Of a DNA stretch of 11,319 nt, positions 6,438 to 11,319 are shown piece by piece (the first letter of the stretch is position 1; the number at the start of each line of letters is the position of its first letter). The translations under genes and the position numbers were made by a program. A model generated the notes under the pieces. That model saw only the letters and a program-made list of their open reading frames with translations. It had not been told where the DNA came from and ran no database searches. This DNA comes from Iamia sp964643485 (GTDB taxonomy: Bacteria; Actinomycetota; Acidimicrobiia; Acidimicrobiales; Iamiaceae): contig CAZXRA010000292.1 of the NCBI GenBank assembly GCA_964643485.1, positions 1-11,319 of the forward strand. Reading direction: 5' to 3'.

Positions 6438-7562
6438 TTACCTGTCGGTCGCGGTGAGGGCGTTCTGCAGGGATCGGGCCAGGTGGTCGTAGGAGAAGTC
6501 GGTCTCGGCCCGGGCCCGGGCCGCCTGCCCCATCGCCCGGGCCTTCGCCGGGTCGTCCAGGTAGCGGGCCAGGGCCCGGGCCACGGCCCCGGCGTCGGTG
6601 GGATCGTCCACCACCGTGCCCGTGACCCCGTCGGCCACCGCCTCCGCCGCTCCCCCGCTGGCCCCGGCCACCTGGGGTACCCCACAGGCCGCGGCCTCGA
6701 GGAAGACGATCCCGAAGCCCTCCTGCTCCAGGCCGGCCCAACGTTCCCGGCACAGCACGGCGAACACGTCGGCCATCCCGTAGAGGGCGGGCTTGTCCTC
6801 CTCGGCGAAGCGGCCCAGAAGGGTGACGGGGGCCTCCGTGCGCCGGATCCGCCGGACCAGGCGGGCCTCGTCTCGTCCCCCCCCGCCGATCACCACGCGC
6901 AGTCGAGGGCGCCGGGGCGCCAGGAGGGCGGCGGCGTCGATGAGGACGTCCATCCCCTTGCGGGGCACGAGACGGCTGATGGAGACGACCAGCTCGGCGT
7001 CGGCCGGGACGTCCCACCGCTCCCGCGCCGACGCCCGCGCCGCCGGGGAGGGCGGGGTGAAGCGCTCGGTGTCCACCCCCGGGGGGACGACCACCACGGG
7101 CAGGCCCTGCCGGGCCGCCCGTTCGGCCTCGTCGGCCGGGTAGCCCCCGGCCGCCACGACCAGGTCGGCCCCCCGGAGCACCCGGGCCAGGGCGGGGCGG
7201 GTGAAGGGCGTCCGGCCCGGCACCGTGACCTCGGCCCCGTGCAGCACCACCCCGTAGGGCCGCTCCAGCCGGGGACCCAGGTGGCCGAGGGGCAGGGCCG
7301 GATCGAGCAGGACCAGCTCGGCACCCACCTCGGCGGCCAGGCCGTCGATGCAGCGGGCCAGGGATGCGGTGGGCAGCAGCACCCGCTCCGGTGTCCGCTC
7401 GATGCGGAAGCCCTGGGTGGCGTCCCAGGCCGCGGCATCGGGGTAGGCGGTGGTCAGGACCGTCGCCTCCTCGGCCGGCAGCCGGCGCCACAGCTCCCAC
7501 AGGTACTGCTGGATCCCCCCGTGCTTGGGAGGGAAGTCGTTGGTGACCAGGAGGTGCTTCAC
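6438..7562 (-). CDS. GT4-family glycosyltransferase, PimB'-like
   Basis: 374 residues from GTG 7562, which overlaps the queG stop (GTGA); GGAG lies eight nt upstream. It is a GT-B retaining glycosyltransferase of family GT4. The N-terminal signature VTNDFPPKHGGIQQYL (6-21) closely resembles actinobacterial PimB' (Rv2188c, GDP-mannose-dependent phosphatidylinositol mannoside mannosyltransferase). Other matching features are His108 in LHGAEV, PPGVDTERF (160-168), SRLVPRKGMD (196-205) with donor-phosphate residues Arg197 and Lys202, and the E-x7-E motif Glu281/Glu289 in EGFGIVFLEAAACGVP. There is no signal peptide; such enzymes work on the inner membrane face. Substrates cannot be fixed from sequence, since related GT4 enzymes use other sugars and acceptors. 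The queG overlap suggests co-translation. Confidence 0.88.
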   Translation of the reverse strand: MKHLLVTNDFPPKHGGIQQYLWELWRRLPAEEATVLTTAYPDAAAWDATQGFRIERTPERVLLPTASLARCIDGLAAEVGAELVLLDPALPLGHLGPRLERPYGVVLHGAEVTVPGRTPFTRPALARVLRGADLVVAAGGYPADEAERAARQGLPVVVVPPGVDTERFTPPSPAARASARERWDVPADAELVVSISRLVPRKGMDVLIDAAALLAPRRPRLRVVIGGGGRDEARLVRRIRRTEAPVTLLGRFAEEDKPALYGMADVFAVLCRERWAGLEQEGFGIVFLEAAACGVPQVAGASGGAAEAVADGVTGTVVDDPTDAGAVARALARYLDDPAKARAMGQAARARAETDFSYDHLARSLQNALTATDR

Positions 7563-8707
7563 CGGCGGAGCTCCGGGGCGGGGGCGGCCAGCTCGGCCTG
7601 CAGCTCCGGCCCCGGGGTCGGATTGGCCTCGACGAGCAGGTCGTGGCGTCCCAGCCGCCGCGCCGCCCAGGCGGCGTGGGCGGCCAGCATGTCGTCGGGT
7701 CCAGCCACGGCGCGGCGCAGGGCCGCCGCCACCTCGGGATCGGCCGGGTCGGCCACGTTCCCCAGGGCTACGAGGGCGTTGCGACGCAGGTGGCGGGGAT
7801 CGCGCCCGGCGATGTACCAGCGGCCGTGCCGGCGCAGAAGCGTGTCGTCGTCGGCGGCCAGCAGGTCGAGCAGGTCGACCCACGCTCCCCGCGGCTGCTC
7901 GTCGGCGTCGCCGGCCCGGCGGCGCAGCTCGACCCGGTTGGGGGGGCAGACGTCCTGGCACTCGTCGCAGCCGTAGATGCGATCACCCAACGGCGCCCGC
8001 AGATCGCGGGGCACCGAGCCCGGAGCCTGCACCACCCAGGCCAGACAGCGCCGGGCGTCGACCACCCCGGGGGCGACGATGGCCCCGGTCGGGCACCCGG
8101 TCAGACAGCGGGTGCAGCTCCCGCAGCCGTCGGGTTCGGGCTCCTCCGCCGTCGGGGCCAGCGGGGCGTCGGTGAGCACCGCGCCCAGGACGTACCAGCT
8201 CCCCGCGCCGGGCAGGAGCAGGAGGCTGCTCTTGCCGAACCAGCCCAAGCCGGCCCGGTGGGCCACGGCCCGATCGACCATGTGGTTCTGGTCGACGACG
8301 ACCACGGCCTTCCAGCCCGCCTCCCGCAGCACCGCGGCCACGGCGTCGAGCCCCTCGGCCAGGGCCGCGTAGTGGTCGCCCCAGGCGTAGCGGGCCACCC
8401 GCCCCTGGGGGCGCTCCCCGGCCGGCGGTGGGACGGGCCCTCCCCCGTAGGCCCGGGCCCCGGCGACCAGGGCCCGGGCACTCGGCAGGGTGGCCCGGGG
8501 GTCGGTCGAGCGGGCCGGGTTGCGGTAGGTGAAGCCCATCCCGCCGTGGAGGCCGGCCGCCTTCCGCTCCTCCAGCACCTCCTGGGTGGCGGCGAAGGGC
8601 TCGGCCGTGGCCACGCCCACGGCGTCCAGGCCGGCGGCCCGACCGGCGGTGAGGGCTCGCTCGGCCACCGTCGCGATGTCGGTTCGGGCGGGAGGGGCGG
8701 CGACCAT
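7559..8707 (-). CDS. queG: Epoxyqueuosine reductase QueG
   Basis: 382 residues from ATG 8707. GGGAGG sits only 3-4 nt before this start, which is tight; GTG 8746 would add 13 residues but has no ribosome site. QueG is a cobalamin-dependent iron-sulfur enzyme that reduces epoxyqueuosine to queuosine at the wobble base of GUN-anticodon tRNAs. The substrate-pocket region VVDQNHMVDRA (with Asp139, at the expected place of the proton-donating Asp) leads into AGLGWFGKSS, a variant of the usual GKNT. Two ferredoxin-type [4Fe-4S] sets are complete: Cys195/198/201/205 in CGSCTRCLTGCP, and Cys247/250/254 in CDECQDVCP with Cys221. The C-terminal part (RRNALVALGN at about 308-317 and onward) is the HEAT-like repeat region that grips tRNA. 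Length is normal for the family. No other queuosine genes are in view. Confidence 0.95.
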   Translation of the reverse strand: MVAAPPARTDIATVAERALTAGRAAGLDAVGVATAEPFAATQEVLEERKAAGLHGGMGFTYRNPARSTDPRATLPSARALVAGARAYGGGPVPPPAGERPQGRVARYAWGDHYAALAEGLDAVAAVLREAGWKAVVVVDQNHMVDRAVAHRAGLGWFGKSSLLLLPGAGSWYVLGAVLTDAPLAPTAEEPEPDGCGSCTRCLTGCPTGAIVAPGVVDARRCLAWVVQAPGSVPRDLRAPLGDRIYGCDECQDVCPPNRVELRRRAGDADEQPRGAWVDLLDLLAADDDTLLRRHGRWYIAGRDPRHLRRNALVALGNVADPADPEVAAALRRAVAGPDDMLAAHAAWAARRLGRHDLLVEANPTPGPELQAELAAPAPELRR

Positions 8708-8814
8708 GACCCTCCCATGGTGCGCGGCCGGAGGGGGTCCTGTCACACCCGTCGTCGGTCCGGGGCGCCGCCCTCCGGTACCGTCGGGCCGCTGTTCCCC
8801 CTGCGGAGGCGACC
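8708..8814. promoter_or_regulatory. Divergent intergenic region between queG and deoD
   Basis: These 107 nt must hold the promoters for both genes. I find no convincing -35/-10 pair on either strand. An 8-bp palindrome CGGTACCG lies at 8776-8783, and its TACCGT could be a -10 for deoD but lacks a -35. The deoD ribosome site GGAGG ends five nt before GTG 8815. Confidence 0.4.
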
Positions 8815-9528
8815 GTGACCACCCCCCACATCTCCGCCGCCCCGGGCGACTTCGCCCCGGTGTGCCTCATGCCCGGCGACCCCCGTCGGGCCCGCCACAT
8901 CGCCGAGACGCTGCTGGACGACGCCCGCCTGGTCACCGACGTCCGCAGCATGGAGGGCTTCACCGGCACCTACGCCGGCCAGCCGGTGTCGGTCATGGCC
9001 CACGGCATGGGCATCCCGTCCTGCTCGATCTACGCCACCGAGCTGGTGCGGTCCTTCGGGGTGGAGCGCTTGATCCGCATCGGGTCGTGCGGGGCCCTGC
9101 GGGCCGACCTGCCCCTGCGCAGCGTGGTGGTGGCCCTGGCCGCCTCGACCGACTCCAACGTCAACCGGATCCGCTTCGCCGGATACGACCTGGCCGCCAT
9201 GGCCGACTTCGGGCTGGCCCGGGCGGCCGTCGACGCCGCGGCGGCCCTGGGCGTGCCGGTGGAGGTGGGCTCGGTGTTCACCTCCGACCTCTTCTACGCC
9301 CCTGATCCCACGGTGAACGAGCGGGCCGCGGCCCTGGGAGCCTTGGCCGTGGAGATGGAGGCGGCCGGCCTCTACGGCGTGGCCGCCGAGACCGGGGCCC
9401 GGGCCCTCACCCTGCTCACCGTGTCCGACGATATGACGACCGGGGAACACCTGTCGCCGGCGGAGCGCCAGACCAGCTTCGACGCCATGGTGCGGGTGGC
9501 CCTGGCGACGGCGGTGGCCACGACGTAG
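8815..9528 (+). CDS. deoD: Purine nucleoside phosphorylase, DeoD type
   Basis: 237 residues from GTG 8815 with GGAGG five nt upstream. The protein follows E. coli DeoD along its whole length: TPHI with His5, MPGDPRRARHIAET (phosphate loop and Arg), GFTGTY, GHGMGIPSCSIY-like AHGMGIPSCSIY, RIGSCGA, NRIRF, VEMEAAGLYGVAAE (ribose-binding Glu) and TVSDD. The catalytic pair Asp204/Arg217 of E. coli corresponds to Asp205 in TVSDD and Arg218 in AERQT. It cleaves purine (deoxy)nucleosides with phosphate to base and (deoxy)ribose-1-phosphate in the cytosol, as a hexamer in this family; DeoD types normally accept adenosine as well as 6-oxopurines. It is the only plus-strand gene in the window, is divergent from queG and ends one base from the stop of the diguanylate cyclase. 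No other deo genes are adjacent. Confidence 0.96.
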   Translation: MTTPHISAAPGDFAPVCLMPGDPRRARHIAETLLDDARLVTDVRSMEGFTGTYAGQPVSVMAHGMGIPSCSIYATELVRSFGVERLIRIGSCGALRADLPLRSVVVALAASTDSNVNRIRFAGYDLAAMADFGLARAAVDAAAALGVPVEVGSVFTSDLFYAPDPTVNERAAALGALAVEMEAAGLYGVAAETGARALTLLTVSDDMTTGEHLSPAERQTSFDAMVRVALATAVATT

Positions 9529-9529
9529 G

Positions 9530-10792
9530 TCAACCGGCCCGGCGACCGTCCTTCTGGGCGTACATGGCCTGGTCGGCCCGGTGCAGCAGGTCGCGCGGTG
9601 TGTCGCCGGGGCGGGACCGGCCCGTGCCCACGCTGCAGGTGACGCCCACCGCCCGGGCCTCGGGCAGGTCGGCGACCAGAGCGGCCAGCCGCCGGGCCAG
9701 GGCCCCCTCGGCGGCAGGGTCCAGTCCCGTCCCGACCACCACGAACTCGTCGCCCCCGAGCCGGGCGACCACGAGACTGTCGTCCAGGTCGGCCCGCAGG
9801 GCATCGGCCACGGCCACGAGCAGGACGTCGCCCCCCGAGTGGCCCAGGCGGTCGTTGGCCGTCTTGAAACCGTCGAGGTCGACGTAGGCGACGACGACGG
9901 GTTCTCCGGCGGCCAGGTGCCGGCGCAGCAGGTCGAGCACCGACGCCCGGTTGCGCAGACCGGTCAGGTCGTCGTGGTTGGCCCGGTGCTCCAGGTCCCG
10001 CTGGGCGGCCCGCCGCTCGGTGACGTCCTCCAGGGTGACGATCACCATCGTGGCGTCGGGACCTCCTTGGGGGACGAGGACGATCTCCGCGTGCCCACCC
10101 CGGGGCCCGGCCATCCGCAGGGTCGTGACCTGCTTGCCCGCCCGTCCCGAGGCGGCGAGCTCCACCGCCGCGACCAGCAGGGCGGCGTCCTCGGCGGCGA
10201 CGAAGCGCTGCAGGCCCTCGCGTTTGACCTCCTCGGCCTCCGCCCGGAGGAGCCGGCAGGCGGCCCGGTTGGCGAAGACCGGCCGTCCCGCCCCGTCGAG
10301 CAGGACGACGCCCAGGGGCAGAACCTCGGCCAGGGTCTCGATGACGTGGCCCTCCAAGCCGGGGAGATCGGCGTCCGCGCCAGTGACGACCTCGCGGGTC
10401 CGCACCACCATGCCGCTCAGCACCGGGTCGTCGGAGCGGTTGATGGCGGTGATCTCGTAAGGGGCGTAAGTGCCGTCGCCGCGGCACATGCGCACCACCA
10501 TGCTCCCCTGCCACCCGGGTTCGGTGGTGTAGGCCTGGGTGCCCAGGTCGAGGATCTCGAGGGCGTCGTCGGGGTGCATGTCCTCGAGGGTGTGGACGCC
10601 CAGGCCCAGCCCTCGCCCGATGAGGCCGCCCGGCGGCGCCAGGTTGACCTTCACGTTCCAGTCGGCGTCGAGCACCATCACCGACTCGCCCAGGTACGGC
10701 AGGAGCCGTTCGAGCACCTCGGGGGTCACCCCCGTCCCGCCGATGCCCGCGGCGGGGGGCGCCGTCCCCGCGCCGACCGATCGCTCCTGCAC
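9530..10792 (-). CDS. PAS-PAS-GGDEF diguanylate cyclase
   Basis: 420 residues from GTG 10792 with AAGGAG four nt upstream; a later GTG at residue 22 has a poorer site. PAS1 (about 22-136) contains MVLDADWNVK and EDMHPDDALEIL, typical of PAS_3 folds. PAS2 (about 148-258) contains GVVLLDGAGRPVFANRAA and ends in VTLEDVTERRAAQRDLE, the usual linker. The GGDEF domain (about 270-420) begins RANHDDLTGLRNR, has DLDGFKTANDRLGH and an intact active-site GGDEF at 346-350, so it should make c-di-GMP from GTP. The inhibitory I-site RxxD, five residues before GGDEF, is replaced by DDSL, so product inhibition there is probably lost. No membrane span, EAL domain or signal peptide is present, so it is a cytosolic sensor; the PAS ligands are unknown. 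It lies 40 nt downstream of tRNA-Val on the same strand. Confidence 0.93.
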   Translation of the reverse strand: MQERSVGAGTAPPAAGIGGTGVTPEVLERLLPYLGESVMVLDADWNVKVNLAPPGGLIGRGLGLGVHTLEDMHPDDALEILDLGTQAYTTEPGWQGSMVVRMCRGDGTYAPYEITAINRSDDPVLSGMVVRTREVVTGADADLPGLEGHVIETLAEVLPLGVVLLDGAGRPVFANRAACRLLRAEAEEVKREGLQRFVAAEDAALLVAAVELAASGRAGKQVTTLRMAGPRGGHAEIVLVPQGGPDATMVIVTLEDVTERRAAQRDLEHRANHDDLTGLRNRASVLDLLRRHLAAGEPVVVAYVDLDGFKTANDRLGHSGGDVLLVAVADALRADLDDSLVVARLGGDEFVVVGTGLDPAAEGALARRLAALVADLPEARAVGVTCSVGTGRSRPGDTPRDLLHRADQAMYAQKDGRRAG

Positions 10793-10804
10793 CCCTCTCC
10801 TTCG

Positions 10805-10819
10805 GCCATCGGCGACGGC
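10805..10819 (-). other. Short hairpin between tRNA-Val and the cyclase gene
   Basis: On the minus strand GCCGTC-GCC-GATGGC forms a 6-bp stem (one G-U pair) with a 3-nt loop, 13 nt after the tRNA 3' end and 2 nt before the AAGGAG site of the cyclase. There is no T-run. It could be a weak terminator, a tRNA-processing boundary or a translation-modulating structure, or it may be incidental. Confidence 0.25.
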
Positions 10820-10832
10820 TCTGAAGGTCTCG

Positions 10833-10906
10833 TGGGGGCGGCCGGGATCGAACCGACGACCTTCCGGGTGTAAACCGGATGCTCTCGCCAACTGAGCTAC
10901 GCCCCC
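10833..10906 (-). tRNA. tRNA-Val (anticodon UAC)
   Basis: The 74-nt cloverleaf is complete. The acceptor stem GGGGGCG/CGCCCCC is perfect. The D arm is GCTC-AGTTGGCGA-GAGC, the anticodon stem TCCGG/CCGGA, and the T arm GTCGG-TTCGATC-CCGGC. The 7-nt anticodon loop TTTACAC gives anticodon UAC, which reads valine GUA and, with wobble, other GUN codons. The discriminator base is A and no CCA is encoded. It starts 16 nt after the NUDIX stop, so it is either read from a promoter inside that gene or cut from its transcript. Confidence 0.95.
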
Positions 10907-10922
10907 GGGCAGAGGCCGGACG

Positions 10923-11319
10923 CTACCCCGTCCCGTCGCGCCGGAGCCGGTGGGCCAGTTGGTCGGCGTCGTGCGTGCCCCGGCTCCGGGCCAGGGCGAC
11001 GAAGGCCCCCGCCGTCTCGTGCTGGAGCTCGGGCAGGTCACGGGGCGGGAACCAGCGCACCGACGCGATCTCGGGACTGGTGGGCCGGGCGGCAGAGGGA
11101 TCGACGCCCGGGGCCAGGCGGGCCCGGTAGATGACGTCGACGCGTTGGGGATCGGGCGCCACCACGACGGCGGGTTCCCCCACCAGGACGACGTCGATCC
11201 CCACCTCCTCGCGGGCCTCGCGCACGGCAGCCTCGGCCGTGCTCTCGCCCCGCTCCAGGAGCCCCCCGGGAACCCCCCAGCGCCGCCGGTAGGAGTGCTC
11301 CACCAACAGCAGGGCACCG
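10923..11319 (-). CDS. NUDIX hydrolase, partial (N-terminus off the right edge)
   Basis: 132 codons are visible up to the right edge. The in-frame residues before GTG 11306 (GALLLVEHSYRRRWGVPGG) form the first strands of the fold, so the true start is outside the window and GTG 11306 is not it. The NUDIX box is perfect: GLLERGESTAEAAVREAREEVGI, read as G-x5-E-x7-REAREEVGI, with the metal-binding glutamates present. The later VRWFPPRDLPEL is a common element after the central strands. The family hydrolyses nucleoside diphosphates linked to another group, using Mg2+; the substrate cannot be told from this sequence. It is followed by tRNA-Val on the same strand. Confidence 0.9.
   Translation of the reverse strand, partial: GALLLVEHSYRRRWGVPGGLLERGESTAEAAVREAREEVGIDVVLVGEPAVVVAPDPQRVDVIYRARLAPGVDPSAARPTSPEIASVRWFPPRDLPELQHETAGAFVALARSRGTHDADQLAHRLRRDGTG

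Noticed and set aside
7563..7961. N-terminal extension of the glycosyltransferase into queG
   Set aside because: GT4 proteins start just before VTNDFPP, and the extension is the out-of-frame reading of the queG C-terminus.
10800..10900. Short plus-strand peptides ending in AAGIEPTTFRV or containing GSNRRPSGCKPDALAN
   Set aside because: These are well-known spurious translations of the antisense strand of a tRNA gene, here tRNA-Val.
10833..10906. tRNA gene as an integration site for a mobile element
   Set aside because: No integrase, no direct repeat of the tRNA 3' end seen elsewhere in the window, and normal housekeeping genes on both sides.

Overview
The window is very GC-rich, and almost every codon in the real genes ends in G or C. 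Starts are often GTG or TTG, and genes overlap tightly. Together with the gene content (an ArsA-like ATPase with an HSP20-like tail, a PimB'-like glycosyltransferase, a secreted PKD-domain protein) this points to a high-GC actinobacterium. My best guess is the Acidimicrobiia. The presence of queG argues mildly against Streptomyces or Mycobacterium, most of which lack queuosine. The lineage is inferred, not proven.

Left part (2-3108, all minus strand). Five genes form one translationally coupled run, read from right to left: a four-helix membrane protein, an SRPBCC lipid-binding-fold protein, an ArsA/GET3-type ATPase, a small acidic helical protein, and an SMC-like coiled-coil protein that leaves the window at the left edge. 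Three of the four junctions overlap by 4 or 8 nt and the last gap is 12 nt. The SMC-like protein is the strangest item: its N-terminus looks like the first lobe of an ABC/SMC ATPase, but the P-loop has no GK[ST].

Middle (3186-7562, minus strand). A secreted protein of about 1034 residues (beta-propeller-like repeats, two PKD domains, C-terminal beta domain) is followed by a hairpin and preceded by a control region with a perfect 18-bp palindrome just ahead of its ribosome binding site. Upstream lies a PimB'-like GT4 glycosyltransferase. From memory, mycobacteria also keep a PimB' gene close to SRPBCC and ArsA-like genes (the Rv2184c-Rv2188c area). The secreted-protein gene may therefore be a lineage-specific insertion into an old actinobacterial neighbourhood.

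Right part (7559-11319). queG (queuosine tRNA modification) overlaps the glycosyltransferase gene by 4 nt. Divergent from it is deoD (purine nucleoside phosphorylase), the only plus-strand gene. deoD converges, with one base between the stop codons, on a PAS-PAS-GGDEF diguanylate cyclase. Upstream of the cyclase, on the same strand, are tRNA-Val(UAC) and a partial NUDIX hydrolase cut by the right edge. I see no mobile elements, CRISPR arrays, rRNA genes or prophage genes.
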